Counted from the first letter of the stretch, positions 8,272 to 18,390 are shown. The stretch: 64,000 nt of DNA from Geomonas sp. Red32 (GCF_023652955.1 NZ_JAKLOY010000001.1:124001-188000), one strand, 5' to 3'. Notes: generated by a model not told the origin, from the sequence alone. Translations and numbers: made by a program.

Positions 8272-9900
8272 TTGCGTCTTAATCTCATCACCAAACTGGC
8301 GCTGGCCACCTCGACGGTCCTCCTCGGGACCATGGTGCTCTTCGCCTATCTCAACCTCAGAGGGCTTCACGACCTCCTGCTAGGCGAAGCTATCAACGAC
8401 GCGGACAAGATCAGCGAGAGCATCCTGCGGACTACCCACGACCAGATGCTCCGCGACGACCGCCCCCTGTTCTATAAAACAATAGAGGACATCGGCGCCC
8501 AGCGCGAAGTGGAGCGGATCAGGCTGATCAACAAGACCGGCCGGGTGATCTTCTCCACCAAGGAGGCCGAGATCGGCACCGTGCTCGGCAAGAGCTCGGA
8601 GATGTGCAGCGTCTGCCACGGCGGGAGCACCCTCTTGATCAGCGCCTCCTCCAAAAACCGCAGCCGGCGCTTCTTCGACGCTACCGGCCGCGAGTACCTC
8701 GGTATCACCAACGCCATCTATAACGAGGAGAGCTGCTTCACGGCAAGCTGCCACTTCCACCCGGAGTCCTTCCGGGTGCTCGGGGTTCTCGACGTGGTGG
8801 TCTCCCTGGACCAGATGCACGCCCTCCTCGACGCCTACCGAGACCGCAACATCGCGGTCACCGTGCTCCTCATCTCGCTCACCGCCCTCTCCCTCACCCT
8901 CTGCACCCAGCATCTGGTCAACCGCCCGGTCCGCGAGCTTTTGGAGCACACGAAGCGCCTCTCCCGCGGGGAGCTGGACGGGCAGGTCCACCCCTTCGCC
9001 AACGACGAGCTCGGCGAACTGGCCGACTCCTTCAACGCCATGACCCTCAACCTCAGGAAGGCGCGCGAGGAGCTCGAGGGGTGGGGAAAGACCCTCGAAC
9101 AGATGGTGCTGGAACGGACCCAGGAGGTCACCCAGATCCAGGCCCAGCTGATCCGCTCGGAGAAGCTCGCCTCGCTCGGGGAGCTGGTCGCCGGTATCGC
9201 TCACGAGATCAACAACCCCCTGACCGGGATCCTCATGTTCTCCTCCCTCATCCAGAGCAACCCCAAGCTCGACGAGACCATGAAAAACGATATCGCCACC
9301 GTCATGCGGGAGACCAAGCGCTGCGCCGACATCGTCAAGGGGCTCCTCGAGTTCGCCCGGGTCTCCACCCCGCAAAAGGGGCTCTACAGCGTCAACGAGG
9401 TCTCCGAGGCCGCGCTGACCCTCATCGAGTACCAGATCCTGTTCCACGACATCAAGGTGATCAGGAACTACGGAGAGGTGCCGCCGGTCCTTCTGGACCC
9501 CAACCAGTTCGAGCAGGTGCTGGTCAACATGTTCCTCAACGCAGGCCAGGCCATGATGGGAGAGGGGGTGCTCGAGATCACCACCTGGGCCGACCCGCAG
9601 CAGGGGTGGGCGGTGGTGAAGGTCACCGACAACGGCTGCGGCATCCCCCCCGCCATCCTCTCCAAGATCTTCGACCCCTTCTTCTCGACCAAGGAGAACA
9701 AGGGGACCGGCCTCGGGCTCTCGGTCTCCTACGGCATCATCGAGAAGCACGGAGGAGGGATCGACGTCCGCAGCGAGGTCGGCACCGGCACCACCTTCAC
9801 CATCCGGCTTCCCCTCGATCCCCCCTCCGAAACGGCCGGCTCCGCGTGCCAATCCGGCCCCGGCGCAGCCTCCTTTCCGGCCCCCTCCCACCCCGCCTAA
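8272..9900 (+). CDS. Membrane sensor histidine kinase with haem-c motifs in the sensor domain
   Basis: A 542-residue kinase. A first membrane helix (about 8-28), a periplasmic sensor region (about 29-185), a second helix (about 188-208), HAMP, HisKA with phosphoacceptor His311 (GIAHEINNPL), and an HATPase domain (DNGCGIPP, then GTGLGLS) appear in order. The periplasmic region carries CSVCH (residues 112-116), a canonical haem-c attachment motif, and CFTASCH (155-161), a CX4CH variant. This suggests a c-type-haem redox or gas sensor, as known for other Geobacter kinases. The start is TTG at 8272 with GGGAG 6 bp upstream. No receiver domain or response regulator is adjacent, so its partner is elsewhere. 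A Pro/Ala-rich tail follows the catalytic domain. Confidence 0.87.
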   Translation: MRLNLITKLALATSTVLLGTMVLFAYLNLRGLHDLLLGEAINDADKISESILRTTHDQMLRDDRPLFYKTIEDIGAQREVERIRLINKTGRVIFSTKEAEIGTVLGKSSEMCSVCHGGSTLLISASSKNRSRRFFDATGREYLGITNAIYNEESCFTASCHFHPESFRVLGVLDVVVSLDQMHALLDAYRDRNIAVTVLLISLTALSLTLCTQHLVNRPVRELLEHTKRLSRGELDGQVHPFANDELGELADSFNAMTLNLRKAREELEGWGKTLEQMVLERTQEVTQIQAQLIRSEKLASLGELVAGIAHEINNPLTGILMFSSLIQSNPKLDETMKNDIATVMRETKRCADIVKGLLEFARVSTPQKGLYSVNEVSEAALTLIEYQILFHDIKVIRNYGEVPPVLLDPNQFEQVLVNMFLNAGQAMMGEGVLEITTWADPQQGWAVVKVTDNGCGIPPAILSKIFDPFFSTKENKGTGLGLSVSYGIIEKHGGGIDVRSEVGTGTTFTIRLPLDPPSETAGSACQSGPGAASFPAPSHPA

Positions 9901-9925
9901 ACCGGCGTCCGCTGGAAGAAATCAT

Positions 9926-9955
9926 TTGACACAGGTAACACAATATTGCTAGTTT
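9926..9955 (+). promoter_or_regulatory. Candidate promoter of the thiamine gene cluster
   Basis: TTGACA (9926-9931), an 18-bp spacer, then TAGTTT (9950-9955) preceded by TG (extended -10). It lies about 120 bp upstream of the thiS start. No TPP riboswitch sequence is recognisable between them. Confidence 0.4.
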
Positions 9956-10076
9956 ACGGTCGGGCCACCACATGGCTGACGTGCCGCCAAAACGCCGGTT
10001 CCAACCTCCTCGGCCACCGCCGCCCCCGTCCCGGAAGGCCTTTAATCCCAATCACCAATCACCATTCGGAGCTGCA

Positions 10077-10304
10077 GTGAATATCACCGCCAACGGCGAA
10101 CCCGTTTCTATCGAACCGCTCACCATACAGGATTACCTGGTCTCCCTGGGGATCGATCCCCGCCGGGTGGCCGTGGAGCTCAACCGGGACATCCTCCCCA
10201 AGACTCAGTACGCCGATACCATGCTTAAGGAGGGCGACTCCGTGGAGATCGTCCATTTCGTGGGAGGGGGGAGCGTATCCCGTCCCCTCCCCGGCTTCCC
10301 CTGA
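10077..10304 (+). CDS. thiS: Thiamine sulfur-carrier protein ThiS with a C-terminal extension
   Basis: ThiS is a ubiquitin-like sulfur carrier whose C-terminal Gly-Gly is adenylated and thiocarboxylated to deliver sulfur to ThiG. The reading frame is open further upstream, but homology begins at the GTG at 10077 (MNITANGEP), which has GGAG 6 bp before it. The 75-residue product has the VAVELNRDILPK and EIVHFVGGG landmarks. The glycines are at 63-65, yet the protein continues for ten more residues (SVSRPLPGFP). Functional ThiS ends in GG, so this copy either needs processing or has a displaced stop. It is followed by thiG. Confidence 0.85.
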   Translation: MNITANGEPVSIEPLTIQDYLVSLGIDPRRVAVELNRDILPKTQYADTMLKEGDSVEIVHFVGGGSVSRPLPGFP

Positions 10305-10424
10305 CAGCGGCCCTTACCTCGCGGGCGACATCCTTTTCCCGAGCCTCCCACTATCAAGGCAGGCCCCCCCCGCCCGCAACGCCCCCGTCACCGCAAACCT
10401 GCTAACTGAACTGGAGAACAACCC

Positions 10425-11207
10425 ATGGTAGAAAAGAACGACAAACTGATCATCGCCGGACGGGAATTCGACTCCCGCCTGATGGTCGGTACCGGTAAAT
10501 ACGCAACCTTCCAGCAGATGGTGGACGCCATCGAGGCTTCCGGCGCCCAGATCATCACCGTGGCGGTGAGAAGGGTCAACATCTCGGACCGCAGCAAGGA
10601 ATCGCTGCTCGACCACATCGACCTCAAGAAGTACACCCTGCTCCCCAACACCGCCGGCTGCTACACCGCCGACGACGCCATCCGCACCTGCCGGCTGGCC
10701 CGCGAGGCCGGGCTCTCCGACTTCGTGAAGCTCGAGGTGCTCGGCGACGAGAAGACCCTCTTCCCGAACAACGAGGAACTTTTGAAGGCCGTCAAGGTGC
10801 TGGTCGCCGAAGGCTTCACCGTCCTTCCCTACACGACCGACGATCCCATCGTCTGCAAGAAGCTCGAGGACCTGGGGTGCGCCGCCGTCATGCCGCTGGG
10901 CGCACCGATCGGGAGCGGGCTCGGGATCAGGAACCCGTACAACATCCGGATCATCCTCGATACCGTGAAGGTACCGGTCATCGTCGACGCCGGGGTGGGG
11001 ACCGCCTCCGACGCCGCCATCGCCATGGAACTCGGCTGCCACGGCGTCCTCATGAACACCGGTATCGCCGGCGCCCAGGACCCGGTCGCCATGGCCACCG
11101 CCATGAAGTACGCGGTCGCCGCCGGCCGGCTCGCCTACCTGGCCGGCCGCATTCCGATGAAGCTCCACGCCAGCGCATCTTCCCCCCTGACCGGGCTCAT
11201 CGCGTGA
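10425..11207 (+). CDS. thiG: Thiazole synthase
   Basis: ThiG makes the thiazole phosphate ring of thiamine from deoxyxylulose phosphate, dehydroglycine and ThiS thiocarboxylate in the cytoplasm. The 260-residue TIM-barrel protein shows MVGTGKYA near the N-terminus, the [16 protein letters not shown] segment with the Schiff-base lysine, [13 protein letters not shown], and the phosphate-binding [11 protein letters not shown]. The ATG at 10425 has GGAG 8 bp upstream. Its stop overlaps the thiE start by 3 bp (GTGA), so translation of the pair is probably coupled. Confidence 0.96.
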   Translation: MVEKNDKLIIAGREFDSRLMVGTGKYATFQQMVDAIEASGAQIITVAVRRVNISDRSKESLLDHIDLKKYTLLPNTAGCYTADDAIRTCRLAREAGLSDFVKLEVLGDEKTLFPNNEELLKAVKVLVAEGFTVLPYTTDDPIVCKKLEDLGCAAVMPLGAPIGSGLGIRNPYNIRIILDTVKVPVIVDAGVGTASDAAIAMELGCHGVLMNTGIAGAQDPVAMATAMKYAVAAGRLAYLAGRIPMKLHASASSPLTGLIA

Positions 11208-11860
11208 GAGAGCTGGAATCCCCCTGGATAGACTTCAACCTCTACCTGATCACCGGCCGCGACGAGTGCCGCGGCCGGAATCTTGACGAGGTGGTGGAGG
11301 AGGCGCTGCGCGGAGGCGTGCGTGCCATCCAGTTGAGGGACAAGAGTGCCAGCACCAAGGAACTTTACGAAACCGCCTACGAGCTCCGCCGTTTGACCAC
11401 CCGGTACGGCGCGAAACTGATCATCAACGACCGGGTCGACATCGCTTTAGCGGTCGATGCCGACGGGGTCCACATCGGCGTCCAGAGCCTCCCCATCTAC
11501 AAGGTGAGGAAACTTCTAGGAGAGCGGAAAGTGATCGGCGTCTCCTGCCACAATCAGGTCCAGGCTATCACCGCCCAGGAACTGGGGGCCGACTTCATCA
11601 CCTTCGGCCCGGTCTTCTATACCGCATCCAAGGCCCCCTACGGTGATCCGGTCGGACTGGAAAGGCTCTGCACGGTCACCGATATCCTCCAGATTCCGGT
11701 CTTCGCGCTGGGGGGGATTAACCTGACCAACTGCGACGAGGTGCTCGCCTGCCGCGTGCGGGGGATCGCCCTGATCTCCGCCATCCTGTCGGCCGACGAT
11801 CCCCGCGAGGCGGCCCGTGCCCTGATCGCCAAGCTCCCTCCGCTGGAGCCTACCCTTTAA
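11204..11860 (+). CDS. thiE: Thiamine-phosphate synthase
   Basis: ThiE joins the pyrimidine and thiazole halves of thiamine. The 218-residue product carries LITGRD near the N-terminus, the pyrophosphate-binding [27 protein letters not shown]-type stretch, IGVSCHN and the [10 protein letters not shown] and ALGGI phosphate-site motifs. The start is the GTG at 11204 that overlaps the thiG stop; the first homologous residues follow at once. It is a stand-alone ThiE, not fused to ThiD. Third gene of the cluster. Confidence 0.94.
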   Translation: MRELESPWIDFNLYLITGRDECRGRNLDEVVEEALRGGVRAIQLRDKSASTKELYETAYELRRLTTRYGAKLIINDRVDIALAVDADGVHIGVQSLPIYKVRKLLGERKVIGVSCHNQVQAITAQELGADFITFGPVFYTASKAPYGDPVGLERLCTVTDILQIPVFALGGINLTNCDEVLACRVRGIALISAILSADDPREAARALIAKLPPLEPTL

Positions 11861-11872
11861 GAAAACAAGATA

Positions 11873-12835
11873 ATGACTGACCATCTGATCCATAAGGAAC
11901 TCCGTTTCAATTCCTACGGCACCTATTTACGCCGGCACTTCGGCTGCCGGGTGAGCAAGGTGAACGTCGACGGCGGCTTCACCTGTCCCAACCGGGACGG
12001 CAGCCGCGGCACCGGCGGGTGCATCTACTGCGACAACCGCTCGTTCTCGCCCAAGGAAACCGTCTCCATCGTTCCCATCGAGGAACAGATGGAAGCCGGC
12101 ATGGCCTACCATCGCCTGCGCCTCAAAAGCGAGAAGTTCCTCGTCTATTTCCAGAAGTTCACCAACACCTACGCCCCGGTCGAGCGCCTCTCCGACCTCT
12201 ACCGCCGCGCGCTGGCCCACCCCGACGTACTCGGCCTCTCCATAGGCACCCGTCCCGACTCGGTGAGCGACGAGGCGGTCGAGCTGTTGACCGAGCTGGC
12301 CCGGGACCGCTACATCTGCGTGGAACTGGGCCTGCAGTCCATGGACGACGGCATCCTGACCAGCATCAACCGCGGGCACACCCTCGACGAATACCTGGCC
12401 ACCGTGAAGAGGCTCTCCGGGCGCGGGATCGATCTCTGCACCCACCTGATCTACGGCTTCCCCGGCGAGACCAGGGAATCGTTCCTGAAGTCGGCGCGGC
12501 TCATCAGCTCGCTCCCCATCAGCTCGGTCAAGATACACCAGCTCCATGCCGTGGACGGCACGCGGCTCGCGGACCACTACCGCGACGGAAGCTACCGTCC
12601 GATCTCCCTCGCCGAGTACGTCGGTGCGGTTTGCGACTTCATCGAGGAGCTCCCCCCGCGCGTTTCCATCCAAAGGCTCTACGGCTCCGCTCCGGTCGCC
12701 ATCCGGGTCGCCCCCAACTGGGACCTCAAGAACAACCAGATGTGGTACCAGATCGTGAACGAGCTGAGAAGGCGCGGCACCTGGCAAGGCTGCCGTCTCC
12801 CCGACAGCATCAAAGCCGCCAACGGCGAGTGGTAA
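11873..12835 (+). CDS. Radical SAM protein, YhcC/TIGR01212 family
   Basis: A 320-residue radical SAM protein. The N-terminus has the family signature FTCPNRDGSRGTGGCIYCDN, carrying the cluster cysteines, then a SAM-binding barrel with GLSIGTRPD and ELGLQS motifs and a C-terminal VGAVCDFIE region typical of YhcC. It begins 12 bp after thiE and probably shares its transcript, although the ribosome-binding site is weak. The substrate is not established for most family members. Its placement after thiamine genes may be only convenient packing. Confidence 0.88.
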   Translation: MTDHLIHKELRFNSYGTYLRRHFGCRVSKVNVDGGFTCPNRDGSRGTGGCIYCDNRSFSPKETVSIVPIEEQMEAGMAYHRLRLKSEKFLVYFQKFTNTYAPVERLSDLYRRALAHPDVLGLSIGTRPDSVSDEAVELLTELARDRYICVELGLQSMDDGILTSINRGHTLDEYLATVKRLSGRGIDLCTHLIYGFPGETRESFLKSARLISSLPISSVKIHQLHAVDGTRLADHYRDGSYRPISLAEYVGAVCDFIEELPPRVSIQRLYGSAPVAIRVAPNWDLKNNQMWYQIVNELRRRGTWQGCRLPDSIKAANGEW

Positions 12836-12873
12836 TGGTAGGTAGAACCTAGAACTGTTTTCAGGAGGTTTAC

Positions 12874-13530
12874 ATGCGGAAGGTCAAGGTAACCGGCAGC
12901 GGGCAGGAGTTCGTCATCGGGAAGATACTCTGCATCGGCAGGAACTACGTGGACCACATCAAGGAGCTGGGAAACGAGATGCCGGAGCGTCCGGTGATCT
13001 TCACCAAACCCGCCACCAGCGTCATCGGCGAGGGAGAGGAGATCGTCATCCCCTCCTACTCGAGCGACTGCCACCACGAGGCGGAACTGGCGCTCCTGGT
13101 CGGCACCCGCGGCAAGGACATCCCCGCCTCCGGCGCGCTCAACCATCTGGCCGGCTACGGTGTCGCTATCGACCTGACCCTGCGGGACGTGCAGGCCGAT
13201 CTCAAGAAGAAGGGGCTTCCCTGGGACATCGCCAAGGGGTTTGACACCGCCTGCCCCCTCTCCGACTTCGTCCCCGCCTCCTCCGTCGCCAATCCGCAGG
13301 ACGTGAGGATCACCCTGTCGGTGAACGGCGAGCCCCGCCAGGACGGCTCCACCGCACTCATGATGCACCGCATCCCCGAGCTTATCGCCTACCTCTCCGG
13401 CATCTTCACCCTGGAGCCCGGCGACCTCATCCTGACCGGCACCCCCGCCGGCGTCGGCCCGATCAAAAGCGGCGATAAAGTCTCCGCCGCCATCGAAGGC
13501 GTCGGCAAGCTTTCCGTCACCGTCCGGTAG
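12874..13530 (+). CDS. Fumarylacetoacetate hydrolase-family protein (acylpyruvase-like)
   Basis: A 218-residue single-domain FAH-fold protein. It shows ILCIGRNYVDHIKE, the FTKPATSVIG region, the divalent-metal site around DCHHEAELALLVG, the GYGVAIDLTLRD stretch and the closing GDLILTGTPAGVGP. Such proteins cleave acylpyruvates or decarboxylate oxaloacetate, with Mg2+ or Mn2+. CAGGAGG lies before the ATG at 12874. It is the last plus-strand gene of this cluster. The substrate cannot be deduced. Confidence 0.9.
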   Translation: MRKVKVTGSGQEFVIGKILCIGRNYVDHIKELGNEMPERPVIFTKPATSVIGEGEEIVIPSYSSDCHHEAELALLVGTRGKDIPASGALNHLAGYGVAIDLTLRDVQADLKKKGLPWDIAKGFDTACPLSDFVPASSVANPQDVRITLSVNGEPRQDGSTALMMHRIPELIAYLSGIFTLEPGDLILTGTPAGVGPIKSGDKVSAAIEGVGKLSVTVR

Positions 13531-13545
13531 CTCAGCGATAATACG

Positions 13546-13577
13546 AAAAAAGGGACTGGCCCCCAAAGGTCAGTCCC
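13546..13577 (-). terminator. Intrinsic terminator for the fibronectin-type gene
   Basis: GGGACTG (13552-13558) pairs with CAGTCCC (13571-13577). The A-run at 13546-13551 becomes a T-run on the minus strand, so it stops transcripts arriving from 13777-14412. There is no T-run on the plus-strand side. Confidence 0.65.
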
Positions 13578-13776
13578 GTCTATGAAGATCCCACCATCCG
13601 GTTCATACCTGTCAGTCAATCATACCCTGCGCCAGTACACTATTCGGCAGTGGCCGCGTTCCGGGCCTCGCTGCCGCCTTCTTATCATAGGCATCAAGCA
13701 GATGTCCTTAAAATCTCATCCTAGCCCCGGCTTTGTGCCCCTGACCTGTTTTGTGGGCCAGGGCGGCGTGTGTGGC

Positions 13777-14412
13777 TCAGTGGGAGGTGAAGGTGTGGGT
13801 GGGGGACCAGGGGCCTTCGCCCTGGGAACAGATCATGCGGAACCTAAGTTTGTAATCCTGGCCGGTGGTGAATCCTTTCAGGTGCATGGTCGGCTTTTGG
13901 TAGTACCCGAAGTGGTTCCAGTTTGCCGCGACATTGGGGTCGCCTTGCGTTACATGGGCCTCGTAGCGAAACGCGTACGGAATCGGCAGCGCCTCCGCGA
14001 TCATCGTTCCTTCCTCCTCGCCCGGCATCAACGAAACTGCCACCTGCGGAAGGGTGGCGGGAATCCTCCACTTCTGTTCCGCGGCTTGGACGACCTCGAA
14101 CCCGCTGCTCTTCAGGATAGCCACGTCGCCGTCGGCAACAAGCTCGATGTGCCTGACCACGTTCTTTAGCGTGGCAACAAGTACTGCCGCAGCCTGGTTG
14201 CGGTAGGCGGTCTTCTGGGTTCCCCCGTAGGCGGCGTCATCGTGGGCTTTCTGAAGCGTCTCAATGTCTTCCCCCAACTTGACCAAAACGGCAGCGAACT
14301 CCGGTGATATCTGCATGAAGTAGGGACTGCTCGACGTGGAGGTCTTCACCAGCCGCGCGAACGCAATCAAAGCAGGAATTGACTTTGGAAACGTCGTCTT
14401 TAGCCTCGCCAT
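13777..14412 (-). CDS. Fibronectin type III-like domain protein, 211 aa
   Basis: The N-terminal 115 residues form a helical region of unknown family with a QKTAYRNQAAAVLVATLKNV stretch. The C-terminal 90 residues read like a fibronectin type III fold (YRYEAHVT, then KLRFRMICSQGEGPWSP, ending in THTFTS). No signal peptide is visible, which is odd for an Fn3 protein and suggests a cytoplasmic role or a non-classical route. GGGAGGAGAG precedes the ATG. Its own terminator follows. Function unknown. Confidence 0.75.
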   Translation of the reverse strand: MARLKTTFPKSIPALIAFARLVKTSTSSSPYFMQISPEFAAVLVKLGEDIETLQKAHDDAAYGGTQKTAYRNQAAAVLVATLKNVVRHIELVADGDVAILKSSGFEVVQAAEQKWRIPATLPQVAVSLMPGEEEGTMIAEALPIPYAFRYEAHVTQGDPNVAANWNHFGYYQKPTMHLKGFTTGQDYKLRFRMICSQGEGPWSPTHTFTSH

Positions 14413-14792
14413 CTCTCTCCTCCCTTTGACCGGAATGGTGTCTCCCTTTAGATTAAGCTGTATTAATTTAATTGCAGCCGGCCATTCTCTTTTTTATTTT
14501 CGTTGAGGGGGAGGGGATGTGCCGAAGCACCCGCAATCGGACTGGTCAGACTCGGTGACCGGTTAGCTGTAAGGGCGGTAGGTTTTGTTGGCTGCGTGGG
14601 AAGGTTCGTCGCGACTCGCGTCACACCTGTTTTTAAGGTCCGTGAGGTATCCGGAATGACTATTCTTTTGATTCTAATGAACTTTACAGGTTTGTCGTGA
14701 CTTACGGCAGGCCGGTCGAGAGCCTGGGAAGGGTGCGTTAACAGAGGAGAGGGATCGTTACAAGGGGAGGCGGAGGAGATACGAAGGTTAGG
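14413..14792. other. Non-coding gap
   Basis: 380 bp between two minus-strand genes. An AT-rich patch around 14447-14500 could hold the promoter of 13777-14412. The remainder is mixed composition with no SD-associated start, RNA fold or repeat that I can support. Confidence 0.4.
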
Positions 14793-15242
14793 CTAGAGAA
14801 TGAAGTCCACGACTAACCCTTTGATCTTGATGATCTGGCCGGTGATGCGGATGTGGTCTTTTTGCTCACGCATGACCAGGTGGTAGAGGAGGTCGGCTTC
14901 CTTGTCGATAACGGCGATGATCTCGTGGGTACGGCCGGAGAGGCCGCCCGAGAGCATCTCGACCCGGTAGGCCTCGGAGGTGACCTTTCTCGCCATGGTG
15001 GCGATCAGCTCGCGGAAGGCCTTGAAGTTGGAGATGGTCGGCTCCTGCTCCAGGACGTCTCCCGCCTTGTCGATCAGCTCCTTCAACTGCTGGAGCTCGC
15101 CTGCGTAGTCGGAGTTGCTCCGGGCGATGGCGGTCAGCCGGTTGGCGAATAGGGGGGCGTTGACGCCGGTCACACTTTTGGCCGGGGTCCCCTTCCCTCT
15201 CTTCGCGACGGCGCGCGATTTTGCTTTCTCATCGATGCGCAT
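14793..15242 (-). CDS. YaaR-family protein (DUF327)
   Basis: A 149-residue, mostly helical protein. After a basic, low-complexity N-terminus (about 30 residues) the YaaR core begins, with a long Leu/Ile-rich helical stretch (FKAFRELIATMARKVTSEAY) and the VMREQKDHIRITGQIIKIKGLVVD ending. YaaR/DUF327 members occur in Firmicutes and Geobacterales, and their function is unknown. It lies downstream of the cold-shock gene, but a terminator separates them, so it probably has its own promoter. Confidence 0.78.
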   Translation of the reverse strand: MRIDEKAKSRAVAKRGKGTPAKSVTGVNAPLFANRLTAIARSNSDYAGELQQLKELIDKAGDVLEQEPTISNFKAFRELIATMARKVTSEAYRVEMLSGGLSGRTHEIIAVIDKEADLLYHLVMREQKDHIRITGQIIKIKGLVVDFIL

Positions 15243-15252
15243 CTGCGCCCCT

Positions 15253-15285
15253 GAAAATGAAAAGGCCCCGGATCTCTCCGGGGCC
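15253..15285 (-). terminator. Intrinsic terminator of the cold-shock gene
   Basis: GGCCCCGGA (15264-15272) pairs with TCCGGGGCC (15277-15285). On the minus strand it is followed by TTTTCATTTTC. Confidence 0.85.
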
Positions 15286-15302
15286 GGGTTGCCGTTTGGA
15301 GC

Positions 15303-15524
<222 letters not shown>

Positions 15525-15686
15525 TTACCGATCCGTCACTGCCTTCCTCTCGGCCTGCCCCCCTCTCCCTCCCGGAGAAGGAATGCTTGCCTTTCTTCGT
15601 CACGAATCGCCTTTGTCTAAAGCCTGCTTTAGCGGCTTTTCATTCCTGCCGTATTACACGTTTCGCTTTTACCTGTCAAGAATGTT

Positions 15687-15717
15687 TCCTCCCCCCGGCG
15701 GCTAACCGGGGGGAGGA
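15687..15717 (-). terminator. Strong hairpin downstream of ppdK
   Basis: TCCTCCCCCCGG (15687-15698) and CCGGGGGGAGGA (15706-15717) form a 12-bp stem with a 7-nt loop, directly after the ppdK stop. The minus-strand side lacks a T-run, so it may stabilise the 3' end rather than terminate by itself. Confidence 0.5.
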
Positions 15718-15726
15718 ATCGTCCTA

Positions 15727-18390
15727 TCAGGCGCCCAGGGAAGCATGGGCGGCGGCCAGCCGCGCGATCGGTACCCGGAACGGGGAGCAGGAGACGTAGT
15801 CGAGGCCGACCTTGTCGCAGAACATGACGGAGGCCGGATCGCCGCCGTGCTCGCCGCAGATGCCGAGCTTGATGCCTGCCTTGGTCTGGCGCCCCTTCTC
15901 GCATCCCATCTTCACCAGGCAGCCGACGCCGTTCTGGTCCAGGGTGACGAACGGGTCGTCGTCGAGGATGCCGTTCTCCACGTAGAAGGGGAGGAACTTG
16001 CCGGCGTCGTCGCGGGAAAGACCGAAGGTGGTCTGGGTCAGGTCGTTGGTGCCGAAGGAGAAGAAGTCAGCCTCGGTGGCGATGGAGTCGGCGGTGATGG
16101 CGGCGCGCGGCAGCTCGATCATGGTGCCGATCAGGTACTCGATCTTGACGCCGTACTTGGCCATGACCTCTTCGCAGACAGCCACCGCGTTGGCGCGCAT
16201 GATGCCGAGCTCCTTGGTGACGGCGACCAGCGGGATCATGATCTCGGGGACGATCTGGAAGCCCTCGTCCTTAACGAGCTCGCAGGCGGCCTCCATGATG
16301 GCCTGCACCTGCATGTCGTAGATCTCGGGGAAGGTGACGCCGAGGCGGCAGCCGCGGTGGCCGAGCATCGGGTTGAACTCGTGGAGGAACTCCACCTTGT
16401 GGCGCAGGGTCTCGGCGGGAACACCCATGGTTTCGGCCAGCGCCTTGATGTCCTTCTCCTCCTGGGGGAGGAACTCGTGCAGCGGCGGGTCAAGAAGACG
16501 GATGGTGACCGGCAGCCCCTTCATCTCCCTGAAGAGACCTTTGAAGTCCCCTTTCTGCATCGGGAGAATCTTGAGGAGGGCCTTGCGGCGTCCTTCGATG
16601 TCCTCGGAGAGGATCATTTCACGGACGGCGGCGATGCGGTTCGCCTCGAAGAACATGTGCTCGGTACGGCAAAGGCCGATACCCTCGGCGCCGAAGTCGC
16701 GGGCGGTCTTGGCGTCGTGCGGGGTGTCGGCGTTGGCGCGGACCTTCATGCGGCGGAACTTGTCGACCCAACCCATGAGGGTGGCGAAGTCGCCGGAGAC
16801 CTCGGCGGCCACGGTGGGGACTGCACCCAGCATGACCTCGCCGGTGGAGCCGTCGAGGGTGATGACATCACCCTTCTTGACCACCACGCCGTTCTTGGCG
16901 ACGAGCTTGTGGCCGGCGTAGTCGACCTTGATGTCGCCGCAGCCGGCCACGCAGCACTTGCCCATACCGCGGGCAACGACGGCGGCGTGGGAGGTCATCC
17001 CGCCGCGGGCGGTGAGGATACCCTGGGCGGCGTGCATGCCGTGGATGTCCTCGGGGCTCGTCTCTACGCGGACCAGGATCACCTTGTTGCCGAGCTTGGC
17101 GGCGGCTTCGGCCTCGTCGGCGGTGAAGACCACCTCGCCGGAGGCGGCACCCGGGGAAGCCGGGAGACCCTTGGCGATGATCTCTTTCTTTGCCTTGGGG
17201 TCGAGGGAGGGATGGAGCAGCTGGTCGAGCTGGCTCGGCGCCACGCGGAGTACCGCGGTCTTCTCGTCGATGAGCCCTTCCTTTACCATATCGACGGCGA
17301 TCTTGATCGCCGCCTTGGCAGTCCGCTTGCCGCTTCTGCACTGCAGCATGTAGAGGACGCCCTTCTCGATGGTGAACTCGATGTCCTGCATGTCCTTGTA
17401 GTGGCGCTCGAGGATGTCGCGGATGTTGCAAAGCTGCAGGTAGCACTCGGGGAGCACGTCCTCCATGGCGGGAAGGTCGCCTGCCTTCTGCTTGGCCTTG
17501 TTGATCGGCTGCGGGGTGCGGATACCGGCCACCACGTCCTCGCCCTGGGCGTTGACCAGGTACTCGCCGTAGAAGTAGTTCTCGCCGGTGGAGGGGTCGC
17601 GGGTGAAGGCGACGCCGGTGGCGCAGTCGTTACCCATGTTGCCGAACACCATGGACTGGACGTTGACGGCGGTGCCCCATTCGGCCGGGATGCTGTTGAG
17701 CTTGCGGTAGGTGATGGCGCGCTGGTTCATCCAGGAACCGAACACGGCGCCGATGGCGCCCCAGAGCTGCTCCTCCGGATCCTCCGGGAAATCGGCCCCG
17801 AGGGTCTCCTTGACCTTGGCCTTGAAGGCTACCACCAGCTCCTTCCAGTCGGCGGCGGTGAGGTCGGTGTCGAGGTGGACGCCGCGGGCCTCTTTCTTCC
17901 GCTCCAGGAGGTGCTCAAGGGCTTCCTTGTCCATCCCCATGACGACGTCGGAGTACATCTGGACGAAGCGGCGGTAGGCGTCGTAGGCGAAACGCTCGTC
18001 GCCGCTCTGGGCGATGATCCCCTTGACGGTGGTATCGTTGAGGCCGAGGTTCAAGATGGTGTCCATCATGCCCGGCATGGAGGCACGGGCGCCGGAGCGG
18101 ACCGAGACCAGCAGCGGGTTGGAAGGATCACCGAACTTTTTGCCCATCAGCTTCTCGACCGCGGCCAGGTTGGTCTTCACTTCGGCGTCGAGGGCCGCCG
18201 GGTACTTTCTGCCGTTCTTGTAGTACTCGGTGCAGACCTCGGTGGTGATGGTGAAGCCGGCCGGCACCGGCAGCCCGATGCTGGTCATTTCCGCCAGGTT
18301 GGCTCCCTTACCCCCCAGGAGTTCCTTCATCTTGGCGTTTCCGTCGGCCTTGCCGGCGCCGAAGAAATAGACGTACTTCTGTGCTCCCAT
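15727..18390 (-). CDS. ppdK: Pyruvate, phosphate dikinase
   Basis: PPDK interconverts pyruvate + ATP + Pi with PEP + AMP + PPi in the cytoplasm. In acetate-fed anaerobes it can supply PEP for gluconeogenesis. The 887-residue product is full length: an N-terminal ATP-grasp nucleotide domain, the swivelling phosphohistidine domain with the catalytic His in [16 protein letters not shown], and the C-terminal PEP/pyruvate barrel, with GTNDLTQ and the general-acid Cys in [17 protein letters not shown] lies before the ATG. It is monocistronic, isolated by hairpins on both sides. Confidence 0.97.
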   Translation of the reverse strand: MGAQKYVYFFGAGKADGNAKMKELLGGKGANLAEMTSIGLPVPAGFTITTEVCTEYYKNGRKYPAALDAEVKTNLAAVEKLMGKKFGDPSNPLLVSVRSGARASMPGMMDTILNLGLNDTTVKGIIAQSGDERFAYDAYRRFVQMYSDVVMGMDKEALEHLLERKKEARGVHLDTDLTAADWKELVVAFKAKVKETLGADFPEDPEEQLWGAIGAVFGSWMNQRAITYRKLNSIPAEWGTAVNVQSMVFGNMGNDCATGVAFTRDPSTGENYFYGEYLVNAQGEDVVAGIRTPQPINKAKQKAGDLPAMEDVLPECYLQLCNIRDILERHYKDMQDIEFTIEKGVLYMLQCRSGKRTAKAAIKIAVDMVKEGLIDEKTAVLRVAPSQLDQLLHPSLDPKAKKEIIAKGLPASPGAASGEVVFTADEAEAAAKLGNKVILVRVETSPEDIHGMHAAQGILTARGGMTSHAAVVARGMGKCCVAGCGDIKVDYAGHKLVAKNGVVVKKGDVITLDGSTGEVMLGAVPTVAAEVSGDFATLMGWVDKFRRMKVRANADTPHDAKTARDFGAEGIGLCRTEHMFFEANRIAAVREMILSEDIEGRRKALLKILPMQKGDFKGLFREMKGLPVTIRLLDPPLHEFLPQEEKDIKALAETMGVPAETLRHKVEFLHEFNPMLGHRGCRLGVTFPEIYDMQVQAIMEAACELVKDEGFQIVPEIMIPLVAVTKELGIMRANAVAVCEEVMAKYGVKIEYLIGTMIELPRAAITADSIATEADFFSFGTNDLTQTTFGLSRDDAGKFLPFYVENGILDDDPFVTLDQNGVGCLVKMGCEKGRQTKAGIKLGICGEHGGDPASVMFCDKVGLDYVSCSPFRVPIARLAAAHASLGA

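Noticed and set aside
9901-10076. TPP riboswitch upstream of thiS
   Set aside because: I looked for the conserved thi-box strings and found none. Only a promoter-like sequence is present.
10262-10302. A frameshift in the G-run of thiS creating the tail
   Set aside because: Shifting one base either way does not restore a stop right after the glycines, so a simple indel does not explain the extension.
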